From positions 2,852,001 through 2,916,000 of the forward strand of contig NZ_CP092370.1 of the NCBI RefSeq assembly GCF_028473145.1: DNA of 64,000 nt, in the 5' to 3' direction. Shown here piece after piece: positions 30,019-38,107 of this stretch. This DNA comes from Flavobacterium sp. CBA20B-1 (GTDB taxonomy: Bacteria > Bacteroidota > Bacteroidia > Flavobacteriales > Flavobacteriaceae). Both the position numbers and the translations under genes were made by a program. Below the pieces are notes generated by a model, which worked only from the letters and a program-made list of their open reading frames with translations, did no database searches and was not told the origin of the DNA. Within the stretch, counting starts at the first letter, position 1; every line of letters starts with the position of its first letter.

Positions 30019-30873
30019 TTATTTTCTATTCCCTCTGCGTTCGTTTCTTAAGGGGCGCTGCTCGGTAAATTTCTTTTTAAAATCTTTACGGTCTTTGGTT
30101 GGCGCTGGGTTTTTATTAACCAATGGTTTATTGGGTTTTGGTAAACTTCCCTCTTCGGTTTTAGTACTTTCGCTAATTAATCGGTTGAGTTCGTTCATTT
30201 CTGTTTTTGAAATTTTACGGTATTTCCCAACGGGAATATCTAACGAAATATTCATAATACGGATACGCTTCAATGCCACTACTTCATAATCAAAATATTC
30301 GCACATTCTACGGATTTGTCGGTTTAAACCTTGCGTTAAGAAAATTCGGAATGTAGTGCTGCTTATTTTTTCAATGCGACATTCTTTGGTAACGGTATCT
30401 AAAATGGGTACACCGGCACCCATTCTGCTAATGAAACGATCGGTGATTGTTTTGTTTACCGTTACAATATATTCTTTTTCGTGGTTGTTTCGGGCACGCA
30501 GAATTTTGTTTACAATATCGCCATCGTTGGTCATGATGATCAATCCTTCTGAATCTTTATCCAATCTTCCAACAGGGAAAATACGTTCGGGATAATTCAC
30601 AAAGTCAACAATATTTCCCTTTACCGATTGGTTGGTAGTGCATTCAATACCCACAGGTTTGTTTACAGCTAAATAAATTTTAGGTTCTTCTTTCTCGTGA
30701 ATCAATTTTCCGTTGACGCGCACTTCATCTGTTGGCAACACTTTTGTTCCCAATTCCGGAATTTTTCCGTTTATGGTTATTCTGCCTTGTTCCAATAATT
30801 TGTCGGCCTCACGACGCGAGCAATAGCCAACTTCCGACAAAAATTTATTAATACGAATTCCTTCTTGTTCCAT
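30019..30873 (-). CDS. rluF: 23S rRNA pseudouridine synthase RluF
   Basis: A 284-residue pseudouridine synthase. An S4 RNA-binding domain (about 5-60: RINKFLSEVGYCSRREADKL) precedes the catalytic domain with Asp in VGRLDKDSEGL (about 103). Segments such as NKILRARNNHEKEYIV and LTQGLNRQIRRMCEYF match RluF rather than RluB or RluE. It would modify the 23S rRNA near position 2604 (and possibly tRNA-Tyr). The last ~40 residues are a basic tail. It lies 9 bases after the hydrolase gene, so the two are probably co-transcribed. Confidence 0.92.
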   Translation of the reverse strand: MEQEGIRINKFLSEVGYCSRREADKLLEQGRITINGKIPELGTKVLPTDEVRVNGKLIHEKEEPKIYLAVNKPVGIECTTNQSVKGNIVDFVNYPERIFPVGRLDKDSEGLIIMTNDGDIVNKILRARNNHEKEYIVTVNKTITDRFISRMGAGVPILDTVTKECRIEKISSTTFRIFLTQGLNRQIRRMCEYFDYEVVALKRIRIMNISLDIPVGKYRKISKTEMNELNRLISESTKTEEGSLPKPNKPLVNKNPAPTKDRKDFKKKFTEQRPLRNERRGNRK

Positions 30874-30882
30874 AGCACAAAA

Positions 30883-31743
30883 TTACGACTTAAACCGGTT
30901 GTTTTCTAAAAAATAAACAATTTGTTGGTTCACTGTATCGTCATACAAACTGTGTCCTAAATTGTGGGTAGTGTGTATGGGAATTTCGGGGTGCGTTTTT
31001 AAAATTTCCCTAGCATCGCTGTATGGCACCACTTTGTCTTCTTTATCATGAATGATACCAACAGGAATTTTAATCGATTTAATAAACGTGCTGCTGTTAA
31101 AATCGGTAGGGTCAATTGCAAATCGTTTGGTGAATTCTTTTAAAAAAGCATTGTATGATTGATTGCTTAGTGAGATTAACTTCTTGTAATTCTCGGTGAT
31201 TCGCAAAAAGCGATTGGGTGCACCCAACGATACTATTTTTTTTACAAAATTGGGTTGATAGGTTGCCATATAATACAACATGGTCATTCCGCCTAAACTA
31301 TGCCCTACTAAGAATTTGGGCTTAAAGTGATTGCTCACGGTATTTACAAACTGACTGTACAAAACAGCATTTAGTTCTTTACCATCGCTTAAACCCTGCC
31401 CCGGCGCATCTAATGCAATAATGTGGTAATTCAATTTTTTTAGATAGTGAATCACACCCTGCCAGCGATTGGCGTTGCTTTCCCAACCGTGAATCAGCAA
31501 AATGGTTTCCCGTTCGCCATACCACTCATAGGTTTGGATATGGTACTGCTCAAAAGTTAACTTTTTCATGGAACTTGATCCTAAAAAAGTGGGTAGCGAT
31601 TTTAAAACACCATCTCGCGGCACTGAAAACAGGGTGTACGCAGTATTTGCTGCAAACTTTGCGTTTAAATAATGCAGTAAATTAATGTACACACCAAAAC
31701 CTTTGGTGAGCAGTTTATATTTTAAATTGTTCCAAAAAGCCAT
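30883..31743 (-). CDS. Alpha/beta hydrolase
   Basis: A 286-residue alpha/beta-hydrolase fold protein. The nucleophile Ser is in VGHSLGGM (around 142), an oxyanion HGWESNANRW motif lies near residue 86, the acid is probably in HDKEDKVVPY (around 236), and the His is in HNLGHSLYDD near the C-terminus. Lipase, esterase or thioesterase activity is possible, but the substrate is not readable. The start lies just inside the terminator of the upstream gene, and rluF follows 9 bases downstream. Confidence 0.85.
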   Translation of the reverse strand: MAFWNNLKYKLLTKGFGVYINLLHYLNAKFAANTAYTLFSVPRDGVLKSLPTFLGSSSMKKLTFEQYHIQTYEWYGERETILLIHGWESNANRWQGVIHYLKKLNYHIIALDAPGQGLSDGKELNAVLYSQFVNTVSNHFKPKFLVGHSLGGMTMLYYMATYQPNFVKKIVSLGAPNRFLRITENYKKLISLSNQSYNAFLKEFTKRFAIDPTDFNSSTFIKSIKIPVGIIHDKEDKVVPYSDAREILKTHPEIPIHTTHNLGHSLYDDTVNQQIVYFLENNRFKS

Positions 31744-31749
31744 AAAAAA

Positions 31750-31773
31750 AAGCCTCTTTTTTAATAGAGGCTT
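31750..31773 (-). terminator. Terminator after the zinc-ribbon relative
   Basis: An 8-bp stem AAGCCTCT / AGAGGCTT followed by a T-run on the minus strand, directly after the stop at 31778. Confidence 0.75.
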
Positions 31774-31777
31774 AAAT

Positions 31778-32557
31778 TTATTTTATTTTTTTGATAATTG
31801 CATCAATTTTTTCTCTTTCTTCTGTTGCCAAAGCAGCATCAACCAAAATACGACCACTGTGCTCGTCGGTCATGATTTTTTTGCGAGCGGCGATTTCAAC
31901 CTGAACTTGCGGCGGAATGGTGAAAAATGAACCTGCCGATGCGCCACGCTCTATCGAAACAACTGCCAAACGGTTTTTTACACTGTTTCTAATTCTTTTG
32001 TAAGCATTCAACAAACGGTCTTCGATTGCTGCTGCAAATTCTTCCGATTTTTCTAACAACGCTTTTTCTTCGCGCTCAGTTTCGGTTAAAATACCATTCA
32101 ACTCGTTTTCTTTGTGCTTTAAATGTTCTTTCTTAAGTGCTAACTTATCAGAAGTTTGTTCAATGATGTTCTTTTTATGTTCGATATTGGCTTTAAACTC
32201 TTTGATGTGTTTTTCAGCCAATTCAATTTCCAATGTTTGGTATTCAATTTCTTTTGTTAAAGAGTTGAATTCACGATTGTTGCGAACATCTTTTTGTTGA
32301 TCGGTATATTTTTTAATTGCAGCTTTGTGTGATTCAATTTCGTTTTTCTTAGCTTTAACTTGTTCTTCGATTGATTCCACTTCGTTGGTAAGCTTTTCCA
32401 AACGGGTTGTAAGCCCGGCAACTTCATCTTTTAGATCTTCTACTTCAAGAGGTAATTCGCCTCTCATGTTTTGAATTTCATCTATTCTAGAATCAATTAA
32501 TTGTAAGTCGTACAACGCTCTTAATTTTTCTTCAACAGTTTCTGCTTTCTTTGCCAT
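31778..32557 (-). CDS. Coiled-coil protein of the C4-type zinc-ribbon family, cysteines lost
   Basis: A 259-residue protein. Residues about 10-185 are a long antiparallel coiled coil (LYDLQLIDSRIDEIQNMRGE at the start), as in the zf-RING_7 family found next to nif3 in many bacteria. The C-terminal domain keeps the family frame (FFTIPPQVQVEI, then HSGRILVD) but the four zinc cysteines are replaced: there is no Cys in the protein. The role is unknown; some relatives bind RNA or partner with Nif3. It begins 2 bases after the nif3-like stop. Confidence 0.85.
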   Translation of the reverse strand: MAKKAETVEEKLRALYDLQLIDSRIDEIQNMRGELPLEVEDLKDEVAGLTTRLEKLTNEVESIEEQVKAKKNEIESHKAAIKKYTDQQKDVRNNREFNSLTKEIEYQTLEIELAEKHIKEFKANIEHKKNIIEQTSDKLALKKEHLKHKENELNGILTETEREEKALLEKSEEFAAAIEDRLLNAYKRIRNSVKNRLAVVSIERGASAGSFFTIPPQVQVEIAARKKIMTDEHSGRILVDAALATEEREKIDAIIKKIK

Positions 32558-32559
32558 AC

Positions 32560-33654
32560 TTATATGTAGTTAACCGGATTTGTTTTAATGTTGGATAAAA
32601 TAATTGCAAAAGTAGTAATTTTTTTGGAAAGATAATCAAAAATATAATTTTTTACATAACGTTCACTTTCAAAATGTCCCACATCGGCTAATAAAATGCT
32701 GTTTTCTCCCTGAAAAAAATCGTGGTATTTTAAATCGGCGGTTATTAAAATATCTGCTTTTTGAGCTTTTGCAGCAGTAATTGCAAAGCTACCTGATCCA
32801 CCCAAAACGGCTACTTTTTTTATTTTTTTATTTAAAAAGTTGGAATGACGAATGCCGCCCGTTTGTACTTTTTCTTTTACAAAATGCAAAAAATCAATTT
32901 CGGAAATCTCATGTTCTAATTCGCCAATCATTCCCAAGCCAATGTTTTGATGCTGGTTTTCTAATTTTGTAACCTCATAGGCGACTTCTTCGTACGGATG
33001 ATTATCAAATAATGCTTTTAAAATCTTGTTTTGCAGGTGTTTCTCAAAAGTAACTTCCAATTTTGTTTCTTCTACTTCGGTATAAACATTTTGCGAACCA
33101 ATTACGGGGTTGCTCTCGTTATTTCCTGTAAAAGATCCAATTCCTGTCGAAGTGAAACTACAATCGTAATAATTTCCAATGGCACCTGCACCCGCTTTGA
33201 ACAACGCTTTTTGAACTTGGCGTGCATTTTCTCTTGGGACAAAAGTGGTGAGTTTATAGATAAAATCTTGTTTAGGAATCAAGATCTTTGTGTTAATCAA
33301 CCCTAGAGCATCGCACAAAATTTTATTTACACCCATTTTGTGATTGTCCAAACTTGTATGAACAGCATAAATAGCAATATTGTTTTTAATGGCTTTTATA
33401 ACGGCGCGTTCCACATAATTTTTGCCGGTGATTTTCTTCAATCCAGAAAAAAGGATTGGATGAAAACACACAATTAGGTTGCAATTTTTTTCAACAGCTT
33501 CGGTAACAACACTTTCCAAAGCGTCGTGACAAACCAAAATGCCTGTAATTGTGGCGCTAACATCGCCCACAAGCAAGCCTACATTGTCAAAATCTTCGGC
33601 ATAAGCGGTAGGCGCCATTTCTTCTAAAATCGGAATAAGTTGTTGTATTTTCAT
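32560..33654 (-). CDS. Nif3-like dinuclear metal-centre protein
   Basis: A 364-residue protein of the NIF3/YqfO family with the PII-like insert (about 130-235), giving the longer YqfO length. Metal-binding features include HPILFSGLKKITG near residue 65 and VHTSLDNHKMGVNKIL near 97 and, at the C-terminal side, ADVGHFESE. Annotated members are often called GTP cyclohydrolase I type 2, but activity is poorly proven. It is flanked by the small DUF6932-partner gene (5 bases upstream) and the coiled-coil protein (2 bases downstream). Confidence 0.9.
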   Translation of the reverse strand: MKIQQLIPILEEMAPTAYAEDFDNVGLLVGDVSATITGILVCHDALESVVTEAVEKNCNLIVCFHPILFSGLKKITGKNYVERAVIKAIKNNIAIYAVHTSLDNHKMGVNKILCDALGLINTKILIPKQDFIYKLTTFVPRENARQVQKALFKAGAGAIGNYYDCSFTSTGIGSFTGNNESNPVIGSQNVYTEVEETKLEVTFEKHLQNKILKALFDNHPYEEVAYEVTKLENQHQNIGLGMIGELEHEISEIDFLHFVKEKVQTGGIRHSNFLNKKIKKVAVLGGSGSFAITAAKAQKADILITADLKYHDFFQGENSILLADVGHFESERYVKNYIFDYLSKKITTFAIILSNIKTNPVNYI

Positions 33655-33658
33655 TAAA

Positions 33659-33967
33659 TTAATTCATTTCTAAAAAAACATCTTCAATTCTTTTTAGGTG
33701 GTCTTCTTTTTTAAATCTTCGATGGTTTTTAATTTCCTTTTGATAGAATTTTTCAATAAACATTTTAATCAAATACATAACGTCTGTTCTACTGTCTGTA
33801 TTTGTTAAAAGCTCTTTAAATAAAAGGTTCGAAAGTTTTAGTTTCTGATTTTGATATTGTTTCAGCATCAAATCAGATGCAGAATCTTGATGTAATTCTA
33901 TCATTTTATCAACCTTGTTAATTTCTTCAATAAGGTCAAGAATGTTGTATAATTTATTATCTTTCAT
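33659..33967 (-). CDS. Small helical protein paired with a DUF6932 nucleotidyltransferase
   Basis: A 102-residue protein with no recognised domain. It is predicted all-helical from its heptad-like Leu/Ile spacing and is rich in Lys, Glu and Asp. Near the C-terminus RRFKKEDH has the Arg-x(5/6)-His spacing of HEPN nucleases, but the protein is short for that fold, so this may be chance. It starts 18 bases after the nucleotidyltransferase stop, and nif3 starts 5 bases after its own. Pairing suggests it works with the nucleotidyltransferase. Confidence 0.55.
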   Translation of the reverse strand: MKDNKLYNILDLIEEINKVDKMIELHQDSASDLMLKQYQNQKLKLSNLLFKELLTNTDSRTDVMYLIKMFIEKFYQKEIKNHRRFKKEDHLKRIEDVFLEMN

Positions 33968-33985
33968 CAGCCTGTTATTTGATGT

Positions 33986-34462
33986 TTAAAACTTGGTTTC
34001 CAAAAAACCTTTTGCCAATTTGTTACCTCGGATTCTTCTTGTTTTTGAAAAACGATCCGTCCAATAAGCTAAATCCGCTATATATCTGTATCTGTTTTTA
34101 TGAGTTTCAGGGTATATTTCAATAATATAAGCATCTACACCATATATTCTTTCTGAATTTGGAAATATGAAATCATTTAATTCTTTATTTAAACGCTGAA
34201 CAATTTCAAAATCTAAAAAGGTTACTAAATCAATATCTCCGGGGTTAGATTTTTTTGTAACAAACGAACCATTTATCCATTGGTGCAATTGCGGTAGTTT
34301 ACAAACGCTTTTAAAATCATTGTTGTATTTCACAAAAGACTCAAAAATTTCTTGTCGTTTTGGTGTTGGAATGTTATGAACAAACTCTTTTTCAAATTCT
34401 TGAAAAGTACAAGTGATCTTTTTATCAGGCACCAATAATCCGGAATTGTTAAATAAAAACAT
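33986..34462 (-). CDS. DUF6932 family nucleotidyltransferase
   Basis: A 158-residue protein with the minimal nucleotidyltransferase signature: Gly-Ser in INGSFVTKKSNPGDIDL (about 87-103), with the two Asp of the DxD metal site. The N-terminal NNSGLLVPD and the Trp before GS fit DUF6932. Minimal nucleotidyltransferases of this kind often act in toxin-antitoxin or defence pairs. A TAnnTTTG box (34487-34494) lies upstream, so this gene heads the transcript that continues into the small helical partner and nif3. Confidence 0.75.
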   Translation of the reverse strand: MFLFNNSGLLVPDKKITCTFQEFEKEFVHNIPTPKRQEIFESFVKYNNDFKSVCKLPQLHQWINGSFVTKKSNPGDIDLVTFLDFEIVQRLNKELNDFIFPNSERIYGVDAYIIEIYPETHKNRYRYIADLAYWTDRFSKTRRIRGNKLAKGFLETKF

Positions 34463-34486
34463 TTTGTGATATTAAACAGATACAAA

Positions 34487-34494
34487 CAAATGTA
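34487..34494 (-). promoter_or_regulatory. Promoter -7 box of the DUF6932 gene
   Basis: Minus-strand TACATTTG, an exact TAnnTTTG match, 25 bases before the start. Confidence 0.5.
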
Positions 34495-34642
34495 CGAAAA
34501 ATATCTAAGATAGTTCGGGTTTGCTGTCACGGATAGTTTGAAGATTTTTTGATATTAAATCAATAGATAAATAAGTTTCGTTTTTAATTATTTCTCAAAA
34601 CATAAAAATAATCGTTAATTTCGTTTTGTTAAAATAAAAGAA

Positions 34643-35155
34643 ATGTTTAAAGCTTCATTAGGTAAATCTGTAAAAATAATAACGTTCATTTTTGTAGGTC
34701 TTTTTTTACTAATTGGTATTGTTTTAATAGGACTTTTCATTGTGAGTTTATTTGAAGAACCGTTTGATAGAAAAGCTATTATGTTGCCGATAGTTACATT
34801 TGGACTTTTAGGAATACTATATTGGGTATATACATCACGAACAATAGGTTATGAAATTTCGAAGGAAGGCGTAAAAATAGTTAAAGGAAATGATTTTGAA
34901 CTTATAAAAAAAGATACAATTTTAGAGGTTAAAGATATTGAATATAGTGATTTACGATTTTCTATAAGAACATTTGGCAATGGTGGTTTATTTGGATATT
35001 CAGGTTCGTTTCGAAATAAAAAATTTGATGATATGACTTGGTTTTTAACACGGAAAGATACATTAGTTATGATTGTCACAGAAAAGCAGAAATTTGTGTT
35101 ATCACCAGATGATAGAGAATTATTTATTACGAAAGTTTCAGAGCTTATTCAATGA
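34643..35155 (+). CDS. Membrane protein with PH-like domain
   Basis: A 170-residue protein with two N-terminal membrane helices (about 11-35 and 46-66) and a beta-rich cytoplasmic domain (about 72-170) that resembles bacterial PH-like domains of the STM3941/YdbT type. No catalytic motif is seen and the role is unknown. Its stop overlaps the lpxK start by 4 bases (ATGA), so the two are translationally coupled. Confidence 0.6.
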   Translation: MFKASLGKSVKIITFIFVGLFLLIGIVLIGLFIVSLFEEPFDRKAIMLPIVTFGLLGILYWVYTSRTIGYEISKEGVKIVKGNDFELIKKDTILEVKDIEYSDLRFSIRTFGNGGLFGYSGSFRNKKFDDMTWFLTRKDTLVMIVTEKQKFVLSPDDRELFITKVSELIQ

Positions 35156-36156
35156 GAAATCTACGCAAAATATTAGTTCCGTTTTCGTTGATTTATGCAG
35201 CTGTAACCAGCTTGCGCAATTTTTTGTACGATAAAGGATTCAAAAAATCAACTGCTTTTAATTTACCTATTATTGCTGTAGGAAACTTGTCGGTGGGTGG
35301 AACGGGCAAAACCCCAATGATTGAATATTTAATTAGACTTTTGTCTGATAGATACAATTTAGCAGTTTTAAGTAGAGGTTACAAACGTAAAAGCAAAGGG
35401 TTTTATTTAGCAAATGATGCAACAACCATAGAAGAAATTGGTGATGAACCTTTTCAGTATCATTCAAAATTTAAAAACATAAATGTGGCTGTAAATGCAG
35501 ATCGGGTAGCAGGTGTACAAACTATTTTAAAAGCTTTACCAAAAACCGATGTTGTTTTGTTAGATGATGCGTTTCAGCACCGAAAAATTAAAGCAGGTTT
35601 TTATATAATGTTGACTGCTTTTGACGATTTGTTTTACAACGATTTGGTTTTGCCTGCCGGAAATTTACGCGAATGTAAAAGTGGAGTGAAAAGAGCCGAT
35701 ATTGTGGTGGTTACAAAATGCCCCGAAGATTTATCGGAACAAAAAATACTTCAAATAAAAAAGAAAATAGACATTGATAACGATAAAATTTTCTTTTCAA
35801 CGATTAGTTATCATCATTCCATTACAAATAATTTAGAGGAAATTGCGATTACCGATTTAAAAAACGATTTTATTGCCGTTGCCGGAATTGCAAAACCCGA
35901 GTATTTTTATGAGTTTTTGCAATGCAACACAAAAGACTGTTTAACCTTTCCCGATCACCACTTTTTTTCAAATCAAGATATAAACAATATCCTTCAAAAA
36001 GCAAACGGGCGAAAAATCATTACCACCGAAAAAGATTATATGCGTTTGCAAAATTTACTTCCCAAAAATCAATTGTTTTATTTGCCAATTGAAATGTGTT
36101 TATTGAAAAATAAAAAAACATTTCTAAATACAATAAAAAACGCATCTAATTTTTAG
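35152..36156 (+). CDS. lpxK: Tetraacyldisaccharide 4'-kinase
   Basis: A 334-residue kinase of normal LpxK length. It has the membrane-associated N-terminus, Walker A VGGTGKTP (around 46), the LSRGYKRKSKG motif, the DEPFQYH segment and the catalytic LLDDAFQHRKIK (around 138). It phosphorylates the 4' position of the lipid A precursor at the inner membrane, the sixth step of lipid A synthesis. It is coupled to the small PH-like gene by a 4-base overlap. Confidence 0.96.
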   Translation: MRNLRKILVPFSLIYAAVTSLRNFLYDKGFKKSTAFNLPIIAVGNLSVGGTGKTPMIEYLIRLLSDRYNLAVLSRGYKRKSKGFYLANDATTIEEIGDEPFQYHSKFKNINVAVNADRVAGVQTILKALPKTDVVLLDDAFQHRKIKAGFYIMLTAFDDLFYNDLVLPAGNLRECKSGVKRADIVVVTKCPEDLSEQKILQIKKKIDIDNDKIFFSTISYHHSITNNLEEIAITDLKNDFIAVAGIAKPEYFYEFLQCNTKDCLTFPDHHFFSNQDINNILQKANGRKIITTEKDYMRLQNLLPKNQLFYLPIEMCLLKNKKTFLNTIKNASNF

Positions 36157-36186
36157 CAGAAATGTTGTTTTTTTTAAGATTTTTAA

Positions 36187-36194
36187 TATTTTTG
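36187..36194 (+). promoter_or_regulatory. Promoter -7 box of the first type-B secreted protein
   Basis: TATTTTTG, an exact TAnnTTTG match, 26 bases before the start at 36221. Confidence 0.5.
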
Positions 36195-36220
36195 TGCGAT
36201 TGTATAAAATAACCAACAAT

Positions 36221-37714
36221 ATGTTAAAAACATTTTTTCTCTTTGCGATAACGCTTCTCACTTCATCAATTTTTGCTCAAAAAGTATCATTTTATAAACA
36301 GTTTTACGGTAGTTACGATTACACGATGCTTGGTAATACAATGAACGTTCAAGCAAATGGTCAAGGTTTATGTGATATTTTGACCGCGTCTTCAGCAACA
36401 CTCAATATTCCTGGAACTAAAGAAATAGAAGCAGCTTACTTATATTGGTCTGGAAACGGAAATCAAAAAGAAGCTGACTTAAATGTTAAATTAAATGGAG
36501 TTGATGTTGAATCTGAGCGCTTATACCTTTTAGTAGCAGATGCGGCTGCAGAGTTTGGTTATTTTTCTGCTTTTGCAGATGTTACTAATATTGTAAAACA
36601 ATTTGGTGAAACAGAATATACGTTGTCTGAATTAGATTTAACTAAAAACATTCAAAAATATTGTGGTAGCAACTATGTTGGTTGGGCAATAGTTGTAGTT
36701 TACAAGGATGAAAATATTGAGAATAATCTGGTTGCAATCTATGACGGATTTGAAAATTTAGACATAGGTAATCCGCTTGTGAATATAGTTTTAGATGGTT
36801 TTAGAATTACCAACGCGGCCAACTCTAAGATTTCATTTTTAGCATGGGAAGGAGATGAAACATTGGCATATGGCGAACAGCTTTTGATTAATGATATAGT
36901 GGTTTCCAACGCCTTGAACCCAGCTAACAATGCCTTTAACTGTACAAACAGCTACTCAAACTCCACTCAGATGTGGAATATGGATTTAGACCAATACGAC
37001 TTAAGTACTTATGTAGAAGTAGATGATACTGTTTTAGATATTAAAGTAACAACGGCTGCCGATGTGGTTTTCTTAAATACCATTGTGCTTTCGGTTTACA
37101 GCGTTTTTCCAGACGCCACCATAAAAGCGGTTGATTATCAAAACTATTGCCACACAAGAACGGTTGATATTGATTATATAGTTGGCAATTATAACGGAAA
37201 CCATCCCTTAAAAGCACAAACTCCTGTTGCTTTTTATATAAATGATGAATTTGTTGGGAAAGCAACAACAAATGATGAAATAGCAATAGGAGCAGAAGCA
37301 AAATATACCACCACATTAAATATTCCAGCAAAATTTGGCTACCGTTTTGACATAACCATGAATATTGATGACGATGGCACCAAGAAAGGTGTTGTATATG
37401 AAATTGACGAAGAAAACAACAGTACCCAAATGCATGTGAACTTAGTGAAAGATTGCCCTATTCAAAAAGGTGTTTCTGCAAATTTTGATGGAAAAAACGA
37501 TGGATTTGACCTTAGTATTTATGATCCAGATGAACTTAAAATATTCAATCGCTACGGAAAAGAAGTGTACAAACACGGAAAAGGATACACCAACCAATGG
37601 GTAGGTAAAGATGCAAATGGCAGAGAGTTGCCCTCAGGAACATATTTTTATGTTTTTAAAACGCCTTATGAAACCATTTCGGGATACATTTATTTGCTTA
37701 AAGAACTAAGATAA
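36221..37714 (+). CDS. Secreted protein with type-B T9SS (gliding-motility-associated) C-terminus
   Basis: A 497-residue exported protein. The start at 36221 gives a signal peptide (MLKTFFLFAITLLTSSIFAQ). The large N-terminal region (about 20-300) contains YLYWSGNG and LAWEGDE motifs and shares them with the next gene; its function is unknown. A CARDB-like region (about 300-410) follows. The last ~90 residues are a CHU_C/gliding-motility-associated domain (FNRYGKEVYKHG, ELPSGTYFYVFK), which directs export by type IX secretion. It has its own promoter box. Confidence 0.82.
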   Translation: MLKTFFLFAITLLTSSIFAQKVSFYKQFYGSYDYTMLGNTMNVQANGQGLCDILTASSATLNIPGTKEIEAAYLYWSGNGNQKEADLNVKLNGVDVESERLYLLVADAAAEFGYFSAFADVTNIVKQFGETEYTLSELDLTKNIQKYCGSNYVGWAIVVVYKDENIENNLVAIYDGFENLDIGNPLVNIVLDGFRITNAANSKISFLAWEGDETLAYGEQLLINDIVVSNALNPANNAFNCTNSYSNSTQMWNMDLDQYDLSTYVEVDDTVLDIKVTTAADVVFLNTIVLSVYSVFPDATIKAVDYQNYCHTRTVDIDYIVGNYNGNHPLKAQTPVAFYINDEFVGKATTNDEIAIGAEAKYTTTLNIPAKFGYRFDITMNIDDDGTKKGVVYEIDEENNSTQMHVNLVKDCPIQKGVSANFDGKNDGFDLSIYDPDELKIFNRYGKEVYKHGKGYTNQWVGKDANGRELPSGTYFYVFKTPYETISGYIYLLKELR

Positions 37715-38107
37715 TCAGTAAAATTCTTTTTTAGAATTAATGATAATATCATTTTTTGGTTGTAGCGATGTGAAAGACGATATTTTAGAAGACTATTAAA
37801 GCAAACTAAATTTTGAAGATTTAATGCGATTTTTGCTGTTAAAAGGCTTTTACCCGGTTGATGCATCTGTATAGTGACCATTAATTTTTAAAAATGGTTT
37901 TTGAAGAATTATCATTCATGAGATTTCAAAGCATCACAGCGTATCAATTGCTCTATAAATTAGTTCCTAAAAAAGTTACGTTAATTGATCAAAGCAGCGA
38001 AATGATTAAGTGCCTGTTCAGAACTTATAATGTTAAAGTTTTGGAGTGTGCATTTGATTAACTAATTGATAATGATTTTTTTGTATTTTTATTGAAACTA
38101 CTTGGTT
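37715..38107 (+). pseudogene. Decayed coding sequence between the two type-B genes
   Basis: This 393-base stretch has no intact gene but looks like decayed coding DNA. From 37740 an ATG frame reads 19 codons to a stop, then 24 more codons to a second stop at about 37875 (SKLNFEDLMRFLLLKGFYP). A different frame opens at 37894 and runs 55 codons to 38061, with KLVPKKVTLIDQSSEM. The pieces may derive from one gene; a faint similarity to the racemase C-terminus (VTLIDSS) is not enough to name it. Confidence 0.4.

Noticed and set aside
37894..38061. 55-codon ORF as a real small gene
   Set aside because: It follows broken coding frames, lacks a promoter and is not recognisable; treated as part of the decayed region.
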